This document shows positions 1 to 6,915 of a stretch of DNA of 64,000 nt, one piece after another. The notes under the pieces were generated by a model. It was given only the letters and a program-made list of their open reading frames with translations, did no database searches and was not told the origin of the DNA. A program made the translations under genes and the position numbers. The stretch comes from a virus, in IMG/VR virus record IMGVR_UViG_3300008963_000727, positions 62,001 to 126,000 of that record; one strand, written 5' to 3'. The stretch's first letter is position 1. Every line of letters begins with the position of its first letter.

Positions 1-31
1 GAGGCGGTAGAGGGTATGTTAGAGACAGGGG

Positions 32-60
32 TTGACACACTCTACTCAAGAGCATATACT
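32..60 (+). promoter_or_regulatory. sigma70-type promoter, early class
   Basis: TTGACA at 32-37 and TATACT at 55-60 with a 17-bp spacer, a near-perfect bacterial consensus. It lies 31 nt before the ATG at 92. The same architecture recurs at 266, 2837, 13205, 25999 and 53935. Confidence 0.85.
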
Positions 61-91
61 GTACACAGTTAGAGCAAAGAGGATAAACAGA

Positions 92-253
92 ATGATTTAC
101 CTAGTACTATTCGGATACAACTTGGAAGGCATGTGGAAGGACGATGCAAAGTCGTTCAGAGATGAGAACAAGGCCAAGGAGTACGGCGAGAGGATCCTGA
201 GCGAAAACTCACTCTACGACTTCTACGAAGTTATTCCTATGGAGGTAGAGTAA
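92..253 (+). CDS. small hypothetical phage protein (53 aa)
   Basis: I do not recognise this 53-residue protein. It starts MIYLVLFGYNLEGMWK and ends in an acidic tail (IPMEVE). The ATG at 92 is chosen because it follows AAAGAGG (a good ribosome binding site) and sits just downstream of the consensus promoter at 32-60; a longer reading frame from the TTG at 32 would start inside that promoter. It is probably a stand-alone early gene that takes control of some host function, but nothing in the sequence shows which. Confidence 0.65.
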   Translation: MIYLVLFGYNLEGMWKDDAKSFRDENKAKEYGERILSENSLYDFYEVIPMEVE

Positions 254-265
254 GAAGATCGTGGG

Positions 266-294
266 TTGACACACCCCCCACTCTCCCCTATACT
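266..294 (+). promoter_or_regulatory. sigma70-type promoter, early class
   Basis: TTGACA 266-271, 17-bp spacer, TATACT 289-294. The transcript would run into GGCAAAGAGAG and the ATG at 327. The stretch before the start codon resembles that of the 92, 2900 and 13256 genes. Confidence 0.85.
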
Positions 295-326
295 GTAGTC
301 CAACTTATGGCAAAGAGAGCGGAAAG

Positions 327-602
327 ATGGAATACACCTTTGAAATCTATAAAAAAGATGGTCGCACCAAAGCAGGTGAGCGGTTTCTGAAAGAGGTCAC
401 GGTTGACTGCGGAGATTCGGACGCCGGTGTTGTTAAGGCACAAAACGAAATCTCTGAAAAGTTTCCAGCACCATCTTATCGTATTGAGCAGCATGTAACT
501 TGGGTAACCCGCACTAATTTTATGTCGGGCAAAGAGTTCAAAGAGCGGTATGACACGCCTCATTATTGCTCACCCTCAAGCGAATCATACTGGAGTATGT
601 AA
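327..602 (+). CDS. hypothetical phage protein (91 aa)
   Basis: Unrecognised 91-residue soluble protein beginning MEYTFEIYKKDGRTKAGERF, with mixed charge and no membrane segment. It has its own consensus promoter and an AAAGAGAG ribosome binding site. The reading frame antisense to it is a shadow. It probably belongs to the early group of one-gene transcription units at the left end of the window. Confidence 0.6.
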   Translation: MEYTFEIYKKDGRTKAGERFLKEVTVDCGDSDAGVVKAQNEISEKFPAPSYRIEQHVTWVTRTNFMSGKEFKERYDTPHYCSPSSESYWSM

Positions 603-611
603 AAAACATAA

Positions 612-642
612 GTAAGAGGGGCACAAGGAAGTGCCTCCTTAC
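612..642 (+). terminator. hairpin after the 327 gene
   Basis: An imperfect inverted repeat pairs GTAAGAGGGGCAC (612-624) with GTGCCTCCTTAC (631-642) across a 6-nt loop. No T-run follows, so it may be an mRNA-stabilising or weak termination hairpin, not a classic intrinsic terminator. Confidence 0.35.
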
Positions 643-670
643 TACTAAATCTCAAAATCAATAGGTACCT

Positions 671-1069
671 ATGAATTTAGAATATGCTTTTATTCTGTTG
701 CTTGCATTTCAAATCAAGCATTTCGTTGCAGATTATCCGCTGCAAAACTATCAAATGGTAGTAGAAAAAGGTCATTATGGTAAAAAGGGTGGAATATATC
801 ATTCTCTTATCCATGCTGTTATGACATTTGCTGTGTTGGTGGCATTTGATTATCTCGTATTCCCCGTTGAATACACTGTAATGTTTGCTATAGCAGCAAT
901 AGAGTTTTTCGTGCATTATCATATTGATTGGGGCAAAATGCAGATGTCAAAGCAATTCACTCCGCAAGAAAAAGGGTTTTGGAACTGGATTGGTTTTGAT
1001 CAATTGTTACATCATCTTACTTACATAGTGTTTGTGTGGGTTATCATAGGATCAAAGTTGATTGTCTAA
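671..1069 (+). CDS. DUF3307-type membrane protein
   Basis: A 132-residue protein with three or four hydrophobic helices. Family signatures are the N-terminal HFVADYPLQ stretch, a central SLIHA, HYHIDWGK, and FDQLLHHLTY near the C-terminus. This pattern of conserved His, Asp and Gln in membrane helices matches DUF3307, a family of unknown function found in bacteria and phages. Length is normal for the single-domain form. The next gene overlaps its last 8 nt, so the two are probably translated together. Confidence 0.7.
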   Translation: MNLEYAFILLLAFQIKHFVADYPLQNYQMVVEKGHYGKKGGIYHSLIHAVMTFAVLVAFDYLVFPVEYTVMFAIAAIEFFVHYHIDWGKMQMSKQFTPQEKGFWNWIGFDQLLHHLTYIVFVWVIIGSKLIV

Positions 1070-1268
1070 TATAGAACACCGTCTGTACGATATAGAATTA
1101 TGGCAAGAAAACAATATTGTTGATCGCAAGATAATGTTGGCAACACCTGCACGTATAACTTGGTATGCACTCCAAGGCTATCAAATTTTTGATTATTCTC
1201 AAAAGTTAGAAATGGAACCAGAGTTTTTTGACACCGAACAAGAAACCGTAATAGTTGATAAACAATAA
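1062..1268 (+). CDS. hypothetical protein (68 aa)
   Basis: An unrecognised acidic 68-residue protein starting from a TTG codon that overlaps the end of the DUF3307 gene by 8 nt, so translational coupling is likely. The first in-frame ATG (residue 25) would leave a very short protein, which is why the TTG is preferred. No motif is visible. Confidence 0.5.
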   Translation: MSNIEHRLYDIELWQENNIVDRKIMLATPARITWYALQGYQIFDYSQKLEMEPEFFDTEQETVIVDKQ

Positions 1269-1314
1269 CTGATTGTATAAGTACGGTCCCGAGATATAAA
1301 CCCGGAGAAATATT

Positions 1315-2595
1315 ATGCAAAACACAAGCGAACACGAACATCATCTTTCCCCACTGCTACGCCAAACATCTGACGTTGTTGTAGATCATGCTGAAGGCAT
1401 GTATGTATGGGGAGAAGATGGCAAGGGATATATGGATTTTTCTTCGGGAATTGGCGTTTTAAGCACAGGGCATTCTCACCCAAAAGTTATTGAGGCTGCA
1501 AAGGATCAGATTGATAAAGTAGTGCATGCCCAGTATGCTATTATGAAGCATCGCCCTATTTTAGAATTGTCAGATCGAATTTGTGAATTATTGCCTGATT
1601 CTATAAATTCTGTATTCTTTTCAAGTGCAGGAACAGAGGCAGTGGAAGCATCAATCCGACTGGCACGACAGGCAACCGGCAAGCCAAATATTATTGCTTT
1701 CCGTGGCTGCTTCCACGGTAGGACTATGGGAAGTCTAAGCACAACTACCTCGAGTGCTGCTGTTCGTCAGGGTGTGCAGCCTATGATGGGTGGCGTTGTA
1801 ACGGCACCTTTCCCCGACACTAATTGGTATAATATGACAGAGGATGAGGCTGCAGACTTCTGTTTGCGTGAACTTGATTATATCCTGCAGGTGCAGAGTG
1901 TGCCTATGGAAACTGCTGCAATGCTGATAGAAAGCATTCAGGGAGAAGCAGGATATATCACTGCAAGCAAGCGTTTCATGCAGGGACTGGAAGAGCGTTG
2001 TAAAAAACACGGCATTTTGCTGATCATGGACGAAGTACAGGCAGGTAATGGCAGAACTGGTAAAATGTGGGGTTTTGAACACTATAATGTTACGCCCGAT
2101 GTGGTGGTATCTGCTAAAGGTGTTGCAAGCGGCTTTCAGTTATCATTCATGGCTGCACCACGAGAACTTATGAACAAAGCCTTTCCGGGATCTCAAGGTG
2201 GCACATATGGTGGTAATGCAGTGGCTTGTGCTGCAGGATTAGCCACTCTGGATGTTATTCGTGACGAAAACTTAGTAGAAAACGCTGCCAAGATGGGTGC
2301 TAAACTAAAAGAAAAATTGCTGTTCTTGCAGCGTAGGCACCCAGAAATTGTTGCTGTAACTGGCAAAGGTCTAATGATTGGAACTCACCTTGCGGATACA
2401 GATATTATGACCGGTGGTGAAAGAGCAGCTAAGATGCTGAAAATTCTTGAGCATAAAGGGTTAATCATGATCAAGTGTGGCCCTTGGGGTGGCAATGTTA
2501 TTCGCTGGATTCCACCACTCATTGTCACAGAAGATCAAATTGAATGGGCAGTGGATCAGTTTGCTGATGCATTAGAGGAAATAAAAAATGATTGA
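1315..2595 (+). CDS. class III PLP-dependent aminotransferase (GabT/ArgD-like)
   Basis: A 426-residue fold-type I aminotransferase. Visible marks are SAGTEAVEASIRLAR (phosphate-binding region), FRGCFHGRT, LIMDEVQAGNGRTGK (the PLP-interacting Asp) and SAKGVASGF, whose Lys268 is the expected Schiff-base lysine, followed by GGTYGGNAVACAAG. Length and motif order equal bacterial 4-aminobutyrate or acetylornithine aminotransferases, and nothing catalytic is missing. The family moves amino groups between omega-amino acids and 2-oxoglutarate; which substrate is used here cannot be read from sequence. A GGAG ribosome binding site precedes the ATG. It overlaps the Lar-like gene by 8 nt. As a phage gene it is probably an auxiliary metabolic gene for nitrogen or succinate supply. 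Confidence 0.9.
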   Translation: MQNTSEHEHHLSPLLRQTSDVVVDHAEGMYVWGEDGKGYMDFSSGIGVLSTGHSHPKVIEAAKDQIDKVVHAQYAIMKHRPILELSDRICELLPDSINSVFFSSAGTEAVEASIRLARQATGKPNIIAFRGCFHGRTMGSLSTTTSSAAVRQGVQPMMGGVVTAPFPDTNWYNMTEDEAADFCLRELDYILQVQSVPMETAAMLIESIQGEAGYITASKRFMQGLEERCKKHGILLIMDEVQAGNGRTGKMWGFEHYNVTPDVVVSAKGVASGFQLSFMAAPRELMNKAFPGSQGGTYGGNAVACAAGLATLDVIRDENLVENAAKMGAKLKEKLLFLQRRHPEIVAVTGKGLMIGTHLADTDIMTGGERAAKMLKILEHKGLIMIKCGPWGGNVIRWIPPLIVTEDQIEWAVDQFADALEEIKND

Positions 2596-2818
2596 CCCTT
2601 GCATCAAATGTGGTAAAGATTGGAATGCAAATTGGGAACTGATTGACACCCTTTATCCCAGTAAGCGTGATCATTCCACCGGCGATTTCACAGAATGGAA
2701 TGTGGTTTGTCAAATTCATAACACTGGTTGTGGCAGAATCGTTTATGGCTCCAGCAAGCAAGACGCAGTAGATCGCTGGAATGCGGGTAAGACAGACGAA
2801 ACTCTTTTTTCCTTATAA
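2588..2818 (+). CDS. Lar-like zinc-ribbon protein
   Basis: A 76-residue protein with CIKCG at the N-terminus, a second cysteine pair region (VVCQIHNTGCG) and the ending AVDRWN. This CxxC ... C...CG ... A...WN layout is typical of the Lar (restriction alleviation) family. Rac-prophage Lar modulates type I restriction; many phage homologues are untested. The ATG lies 8 nt inside the aminotransferase gene, so the two form an operon. Zinc binding is inferred from the four cysteines. Confidence 0.65.
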   Translation: MIDPCIKCGKDWNANWELIDTLYPSKRDHSTGDFTEWNVVCQIHNTGCGRIVYGSSKQDAVDRWNAGKTDETLFSL

Positions 2819-2836
2819 AATAGATAATATTTTTTC

Positions 2837-2866
2837 TTGACAGACTGCATCATAGTCTTCTATAAT
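2837..2866 (+). promoter_or_regulatory. sigma70-type promoter, early class
   Basis: TTGACA 2837-2842, 18-bp spacer, TATAAT 2861-2866, followed by GGCAAAAAGAG ahead of the ATG at 2900. Confidence 0.85.
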
Positions 2867-2899
2867 ACATTCACACTTTAGGCAAAAAGAGACATAGAC

Positions 2900-3202
2900 A
2901 TGGCTTACAAGTTTCACAGTGACGCAGGACATGGTTGGCTCGCAGTAAAAGTCGCAGAACTATATCGCTTGGGCATTGAATACAAGATTTCTCAGTTTTC
3001 GTACATCAAGGGCAAGACTGCATACTTGGAAGAAGATTGTGATCTTTCTCTTTTCCTTCGCACCAAGAAAGAGCGTGGAGAAACAGTAGAAATTGTAGAG
3101 GGAAAGCCACAGAAGTACTCTCCTGTCCGAAGTTATAACTGTTATACTGCCGGTCGTGCAAGTATTGTTCTTGCCCACAATCATACAAAGGTTGCTGCTT
3201 AG
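2900..3202 (+). CDS. conserved phage hypothetical protein (100 aa)
   Basis: A 100-residue protein opening MAYKFHSDAGHGWLAVK and containing GKTAYLEEDCDLS. I recognise this as a type of small protein widespread in tailed phages (HSD-GHGWL and YLEEDCD are its conserved parts), without a known function. It is driven by its own consensus promoter and an AAAAAGAG ribosome binding site, so it is probably early. Confidence 0.7.
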   Translation: MAYKFHSDAGHGWLAVKVAELYRLGIEYKISQFSYIKGKTAYLEEDCDLSLFLRTKKERGETVEIVEGKPQKYSPVRSYNCYTAGRASIVLAHNHTKVAA

Positions 3203-3229
3203 ACTGCAACTGTCAACGAGGAAAATACA

Positions 3230-3655
3230 ATGGCATTTCGGGATTACGAAAAACCAGATGAAATTGAAGATATTATTGGCGAGTATATGCGAAAGATTGA
3301 AGAAGTTTTGCCACAATACTTCTGCTTTCCAAATTACAGTAAAGAAGTTGACTATGCAGTAGATGCTTTGGCGTATCGGGTTCTTAACAATGAAGTATGG
3401 TGTGGCCCGATTGGTCGTCAAGTAGAATCTGTAGAGTACGAAACAGAAGTGCTGCAACTTCTTGAGTTGGGTATGAAAGATGATCCATCAGATCTCTCTA
3501 ATGGGAGTGGTGAAGATGAAGAAGCCCTAAAGATGCTTTGGCAGATTAGGGACGAGATGACAGGAGATTTGGGTGCAATGCAGCCAACTTCTATTCGTGA
3601 TTATGATAGTAATGATGCCGCTATTGATTATGAAATGAAAATGGAAATGTGGTGA
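3230..3655 (+). CDS. hypothetical acidic phage protein (141 aa)
   Basis: An unrecognised, strongly acidic 141-residue protein, probably helical, with a Gly/Ser/Asp/Glu-rich segment (SNGSGEDEE) near the middle. It follows the 2900 gene by 27 nt, has a GAGGAAA ribosome binding site, and is likely co-transcribed from the promoter at 2837. No function can be assigned. Confidence 0.6.
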   Translation: MAFRDYEKPDEIEDIIGEYMRKIEEVLPQYFCFPNYSKEVDYAVDALAYRVLNNEVWCGPIGRQVESVEYETEVLQLLELGMKDDPSDLSNGSGEDEEALKMLWQIRDEMTGDLGAMQPTSIRDYDSNDAAIDYEMKMEMW

Positions 3656-3708
3656 CATTAAGTCACTTTATTTAAATGTGTAATCGTTAAATTAAAGAGG
3701 AAACTAAA

Positions 3709-3855
3709 ATGACTATTGAAAATCTTAGGAACGAGCGTGACCGGATTAATGCTGAGATTCAAGACCTTGAGCGAAAAGTTTATGATCTTGAAGCCAAGAA
3801 GCGAGATATTGAGTGGGAACTTGCTGTAACTGAAGATGCAGCATTGACCAACTAA
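3709..3855 (+). CDS. short coiled-coil protein (48 aa)
   Basis: A 48-codon gene with an AAAGAGG ribosome binding site. The product runs MTIENLRNERDRINAEIQDL and onward in a clear heptad pattern of Leu/Ile with alternating Glu, Lys and Arg, so it should form one long coiled coil. It is too short for most gene finders. Function unknown; dimerisation or capping of a partner is plausible. Confidence 0.6.
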   Translation: MTIENLRNERDRINAEIQDLERKVYDLEAKKRDIEWELAVTEDAALTN

Positions 3856-3908
3856 TCTTATATCAAACAACCCACAAAAGTAAATACACTCCCAGTAAGG
3901 AGACTCGG

Positions 3909-4106
3909 ATGCAAAAAGAAAAGACAAAATCAGAACGACGATGGGAAACAATGATCAGTCGGTTTGCTGAGATTCCAGATAACCGAAAGACGGCGACGCC
4001 AGAAAATCTTCGGTGGTTTCTCCGCAATGGTGCCGTAATGATTCACAAGCATCCGGAAACAGAAGATGCAGTTTATTTTGCACAAAAGGCACTTGACGGT
4101 CAGTGA
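3909..4106 (+). CDS. hypothetical protein (65 aa)
   Basis: An unrecognised 65-residue basic, soluble protein beginning MQKEKTKSERRWETMISRF. A ribosome binding site (AAGGAG) precedes the ATG. Its stop overlaps the GTG start of the next gene, which suggests a small operon from 3709 to 4883. Confidence 0.55.
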   Translation: MQKEKTKSERRWETMISRFAEIPDNRKTATPENLRWFLRNGAVMIHKHPETEDAVYFAQKALDGQ

Positions 4107-4288
4107 TTAATAGAAAACCATCTGTTACTTATGACACAGTAACAGGCTGGGATCCTGAGCAAATTGCTCAGGATCATTTTAATATGCTGTTAGATGATTA
4201 TAATCAAGGACTACTTGAGTCTTATCTATCGGTTATAGAGTCTGATTGTCCCGAAATCAACATTGAAAAATATTATGACAACAACTGA
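4103..4288 (+). CDS. hypothetical protein (61 aa)
   Basis: An unrecognised acidic 61-residue protein started by a GTG that overlaps the previous stop codon (GTGA arrangement). Its 3' end overlaps the start of the HAD phosphatase gene by 14 nt. The dense overlap is typical of translationally coupled phage genes. Confidence 0.5.
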   Translation: MINRKPSVTYDTVTGWDPEQIAQDHFNMLLDDYNQGLLESYLSVIESDCPEINIEKYYDNN

Positions 4289-4883
4289 TATTGATTGGAT
4301 TAGTCCAGAACTTCTGCGAGAGAAAATTATTCTCGTAGATTGTGATGGTGTCTTGTTAGATTGGATACATTCTTTTGACACATGGATGCATGAAAATGGC
4401 TATCCAGTAAAAGACTCGGCTGCGTACAAAGCAGGTGACAGATATGGTTTGAAAGATGCTTATCAGATGATTGAATGGTTTAATCAATCTGCAATGATGG
4501 GTTTTCTTCCACCTTTTCGTGATGCTATTCACTATGTTCAAAAATTACATCGTGAGCATGGATATGTCTTTCACTGTATAACCAGTATGTCAGAAAACCG
4601 TTATTCACAAAAACTTCGCGTCATGAATTTAGAAAAACTATTTGGCGAAACAGTTTTTGAGAAGTATGTGTTTTTGCCATGCGGAGCCAATAAGTTTGAT
4701 GCTCTTCAACAGTATCGGGAAAGCAGGTGTTATTGGATTGAAGATAAGGCCAGCAATGCCGAAGATGGTCTTAAAGTAGGTTTGGATAGCATACTTCTTG
4801 CACATAACCACAACACAGATTATAATGGCAACGCAACTCGTGTCAAAAACTGGAAAGAAATTTATAATGTCATCGTAGGCTAA
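4275..4883 (+). CDS. HAD-superfamily 5'-nucleotidase-like hydrolase
   Basis: A 202-residue HAD protein. Motif I is VDCDGVLLD with catalytic Asp22 and Asp24; motif II is the Ser/Thr in HCITSMS; the motif III lysine is in ANKFDAL; motif IV is WIEDKASNAEDG. The order fits 5'(3')-deoxyribonucleotidase-type HAD enzymes that dephosphorylate nucleotides. The ATG at 4275 is preferred over the in-frame TTG at 4263. With the dCMP deaminase nearby it may tune nucleotide pools; the substrate is inferred, not shown. Confidence 0.75.
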   Translation: MTTTDIDWISPELLREKIILVDCDGVLLDWIHSFDTWMHENGYPVKDSAAYKAGDRYGLKDAYQMIEWFNQSAMMGFLPPFRDAIHYVQKLHREHGYVFHCITSMSENRYSQKLRVMNLEKLFGETVFEKYVFLPCGANKFDALQQYRESRCYWIEDKASNAEDGLKVGLDSILLAHNHNTDYNGNATRVKNWKEIYNVIVG

Positions 4884-4886
4884 TAT

Positions 4887-5084
4887 ATGCCAATATACAA
4901 AGTCTGCGAAAAGAAGAAGTATGCTTGGTTACCAAAAAAATGTTATGGAAAAAAGTGGTGCTGGCTTAGTCCATACTATTTGGTAATTGAATGGAACTCT
5001 ATGCCAATTCATGATCCCGCAAGGTCTGTTAGAAAATATACCACACAAGATTTTTTAATGAATAAATTACAAGGAACTTTGTAA
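4887..5084 (+). CDS. hypothetical protein, paralogue of the 5299 gene (65 aa)
   Basis: An unrecognised basic, aromatic-rich 65-residue protein (KKKYAWLPKKCYGKKWCW). It shares the pattern KK-[YF]-AW-[LF]-PKK, then P-I, then a C-terminal [FL]L-x2-KL with the gene at 5299, so the two look like diverged copies. It starts 4 nt after the HAD gene. Confidence 0.55.
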   Translation: MPIYKVCEKKKYAWLPKKCYGKKWCWLSPYYLVIEWNSMPIHDPARSVRKYTTQDFLMNKLQGTL

Positions 5085-5108
5085 TAAGCAAACCAAGAGG
5101 AGAGAAAA

Positions 5109-5288
5109 ATGACTCAAAAAACCACAGCATTTAGAGTATGGCTTAATCGCAAGTGGGTTGATTACCAAGACGAGTTATTTGAACTTGGACAGAAACCTGA
5201 CTGCCAAACCCCATCAGATTATTTTCGCAGACACCGTTGGTGGCTAAAAAATCAATTTAAATTAGAAAAAGAACTTGTTGGTAGATAA
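5109..5288 (+). CDS. hypothetical protein (59 aa)
   Basis: A 59-residue gene with a very strong ribosome binding site (AGAGGAGAG). The product begins MTQKTTAFRVWLNRKWVDYQ and is rich in Trp and basic residues. I do not recognise it. It sits between the two paralogues at 4887 and 5299. Confidence 0.6.
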   Translation: MTQKTTAFRVWLNRKWVDYQDELFELGQKPDCQTPSDYFRRHRWWLKNQFKLEKELVGR

Positions 5289-5298
5289 AGACCATATT

Positions 5299-5523
5299 AT
5301 GAAACATATATCTGCATTCTATGATTCTAAAGAAAAGTGGATCAAAAAGTTTGCATGGTTTCCTAAAAAAAGTACAATATCTGGAAAAACAATATGGTTC
5401 AAATTTTATTGGGAAAATTACATCTATATGGATGGTTGGGGTAAAGTGCCAATAAAAGGCCAATACTGGTGTAGAAATTTAACGCAACATGAACTACTAC
5501 TGGAAAAACTAAAAACCCCATAA
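5299..5523 (+). CDS. hypothetical protein, paralogue of the 4887 gene (74 aa)
   Basis: A 74-residue basic aromatic protein with KKFAWFPKK, a GKTIWFKFYW stretch, VPIKGQYW and a C-terminal LLLEKL, matching the spacing of the 4887 product. The ATG at 5299 is preferred over an in-frame TTG at 5275 that lies inside the preceding gene. No function is known to me. Confidence 0.55.
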   Translation: MKHISAFYDSKEKWIKKFAWFPKKSTISGKTIWFKFYWENYIYMDGWGKVPIKGQYWCRNLTQHELLLEKLKTP

Positions 5524-5533
5524 AACAAATAAA

Positions 5534-6034
5534 ATGAAAAAAAGAATACTCGACTTTTATATGAATGTGGCACGAGAATGTGCTAAGTTGTCGCGAGCCA
5601 AACGATTGCAAGTTGGTTCTATTATTGTTAAAAATGACAATATTGTATCATTCTCTTGGAATGGAACACCAAGTGGATGGGACAATAGTTGTGAAACTCG
5701 TATCTATATGGAGAATGACAGACCTAACTGGCAGGGTGTAGATAATCTATCTGAACAATATCCGTATATGGACAAGGACGGGAAAAATTATAGGTTAGAA
5801 ACAAAGCCAGAGGTATTACATGCTGAAATGAATGCACTAATGAAATTAACACAATCAACAGAAAGTGGAAAAGGTGCAACACTATTTGTGACTCATGCCC
5901 CTTGTATTGAATGTGCAAAGGGAATTCATCAGGCTGGCATTAAAGAAGTATATTATGAAAAAGTCTATCGTAATGCAAATGGTTTAGAATTTTTGGAACG
6001 CTCGGGAATCCCAACAACAAGATTAAATTACTGA
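5534..6034 (+). CDS. deoxycytidylate (dCMP) deaminase
   Basis: A 166-residue zinc-dependent deaminase. His96-Ala-Glu98 supplies a zinc ligand and the catalytic Glu, and PCIEC (Cys124, Cys127) gives the other zinc ligands; SWNGTPSGWDN near residue 45 is the family substrate loop. The enzyme converts dCMP to dUMP for dTMP synthesis, the same role as T4 cd, and suits phage DNA production from AT-rich pools. The size matches the phage and bacterial family. It ends at a strong intrinsic terminator. T4-type allosteric residues cannot be judged here. Confidence 0.88.
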   Translation: MKKRILDFYMNVARECAKLSRAKRLQVGSIIVKNDNIVSFSWNGTPSGWDNSCETRIYMENDRPNWQGVDNLSEQYPYMDKDGKNYRLETKPEVLHAEMNALMKLTQSTESGKGATLFVTHAPCIECAKGIHQAGIKEVYYEKVYRNANGLEFLERSGIPTTRLNY

Positions 6035-6038
6035 CATA

Positions 6039-6063
6039 AAAAAAGCGGCTAAGCCGCTTTTTT
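6039..6063. terminator. bidirectional intrinsic terminator
   Basis: GCGGC (6045-6049) pairs with GCCGC (6053-6057) around loop TAA, extended by six A:T pairs on both sides, giving U-runs in both directions. It separates the plus-strand dCMP deaminase operon from the convergent minus-strand genes. Confidence 0.9.
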
Positions 6064-6064
6064 A

Positions 6065-6190
6065 TTATTTGTGGTCAGATGAAAAATCTGGAAAAACTCT
6101 AAATGATCTGAGTTTATTCTGATACAAATTTTTCTTATATTGGCTTTCAGCCAATTCAATCTTTCTCTGCTTTTCTTCTACATTACTCAT
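6065..6190 (-). CDS. hypothetical protein (41 aa)
   Basis: A 41-residue minus-strand gene: MSNVEEKQRKIELAESQYKK followed by a basic segment and SDHK. It begins 6 nt after the next minus-strand gene and ends at the bidirectional terminator, so it is probably the last gene of a three-gene minus-strand unit. A short N-terminal helix is likely. Function unknown. Confidence 0.5.
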   Translation of the reverse strand: MSNVEEKQRKIELAESQYKKNLYQNKLRSFRVFPDFSSDHK

Positions 6191-6196
6191 ATTATC

Positions 6197-6433
6197 TTAC
6201 TTCTTTAACTCTTTAATCATTTGCTTTCTTTCTTCAGAAGAATGAAGATAATTTGTCATGACAGATCGTGCTTGTTCAGGACAATTTTGAGAGAACAAAT
6301 GTTGTGCCGCTCTTGCTGAACCAATGGTTTCACACATTGCAATTAACCGAATTGAAAAAATTTTAAAAAAAGTAGAAACTTTTTCAGAGATTGAATAATT
6401 TGTATCGTGTGATGTTTGTGTAATTGATGTCAT
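6197..6433 (-). CDS. hypothetical protein (78 aa)
   Basis: An unrecognised 78-residue protein with a central amphipathic helix and a charged C-terminus (SSEERKQMIKELKK). The reading frame has an AAAGGA ribosome binding site in its orientation. It may be expressed from the AT-rich region at 6434-6570, which holds an inverted repeat. Confidence 0.55.
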   Translation of the reverse strand: MTSITQTSHDTNYSISEKVSTFFKIFSIRLIAMCETIGSARAAQHLFSQNCPEQARSVMTNYLHSSEERKQMIKELKK

Positions 6434-6487
6434 GGTTGTAATTGATTCCTTTTTGAACTAATATATTGCATTGCAACACATAATATA

Positions 6488-6508
6488 TTTACATAAAAAA
6501 TATGTAAA
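6488..6508. promoter_or_regulatory. perfect inverted repeat, possible operator
   Basis: TTTACATA (6488-6495) and TATGTAAA (6501-6508) flank AAAAA. The palindrome lies about 55 nt upstream of the minus-strand start at 6433. A dimeric regulator could bind it; it could also form an AT-rich hairpin. Confidence 0.4.
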
Positions 6509-6574
6509 ATCAACCGATTACAGATAAAAACACCTGTGACCATAAAGAACAAATAAACAAAATTTACATACTAA

Positions 6575-6599
6575 AATGCCCTGCGGGAAACAGGGCATT
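6575..6599 (-). terminator. hairpin after the 6624 minus-strand gene
   Basis: AATGCCCTG (6575-6583) pairs with CAGGGCATT (6591-6599) around a 7-nt loop. Read on the minus strand it is followed by TTTTAG, a modest U-run. It would end or attenuate transcription of the 55-aa gene. No gene was found in 6434-6574. Confidence 0.6.
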
Positions 6600-6623
6600 G
6601 GGGATATCGAAGCCAGAAAGATT

Positions 6624-6791
6624 TTATACCTGTTCTGGCAATCGACCTGACTTTAATTGTGTCCACGCATAACTTGCGTTATTTTTATACTCTACTCTGG
6701 TCCATGTTTGTAGAGCAGTTTCTTTCCGTCTTTTGGGACTGATTGACACCGCTTCCACTAAAACACGACCAACACTATCAATATTGATCAT
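6624..6791 (-). CDS. hypothetical protein (55 aa)
   Basis: A 55-residue basic minus-strand gene beginning MINIDSVGRVLVEAVSISPK and ending LKSGRLPEQV, preceded by AAAGGA at good spacing. I do not recognise it. It is followed by its own hairpin and could be transcribed from the minus-strand ATAAATA motif at 6881-6887. Confidence 0.55.
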   Translation of the reverse strand: MINIDSVGRVLVEAVSISPKRRKETALQTWTRVEYKNNASYAWTQLKSGRLPEQV

Positions 6792-6880
6792 TTTTTAATT
6801 CCTTTAATGTAAAACGATGACTTGTAAGGCGGTCGCCCCGGTCTTTGCCAGATGTCAGGTAGAACTTATCTTTCCGCTTC

Positions 6881-6887
6881 TATTTAT
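6881..6887 (-). promoter_or_regulatory. possible minus-strand late promoter
   Basis: The minus strand reads ATAAATA here, back to back with a plus-strand copy at 6905. Its nearest minus-strand gene starts 89 nt away, so this is weaker evidence than for the other late motifs. Confidence 0.3.
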
Positions 6888-6904
6888 TGTTATGTTTATA
6901 ATTA

Positions 6905-6911
6905 ATAAATA
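6905..6911 (+). promoter_or_regulatory. T4-type late promoter motif
   Basis: ATAAATA ends 4 nt before the ATG at 6916, with no ribosome binding site between. T4 late promoters (TATAAATA, read by gp55 sigma with gp33 and gp45) start transcription about 6 nt downstream, which would fall at the start codon. Confidence 0.65.
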
Positions 6912-6915
6912 CTTT

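Noticed and set aside
1255-1281. TTGATA ... TATAAG as a promoter for the aminotransferase
   Set aside because: The spacer is only 15 bp and the match is poor next to the clear promoters in the window.
3646-3700. A promoter before the 48-aa coiled-coil gene
   Set aside because: No -35/-10 pair with acceptable spacing could be found; the gene is probably read through from 2837.
6817-6915. Longer start for the 6916 gene
   Set aside because: The added segment crosses the late promoter, has no ribosome binding site, and reads as unlikely hydrophobic sequence.
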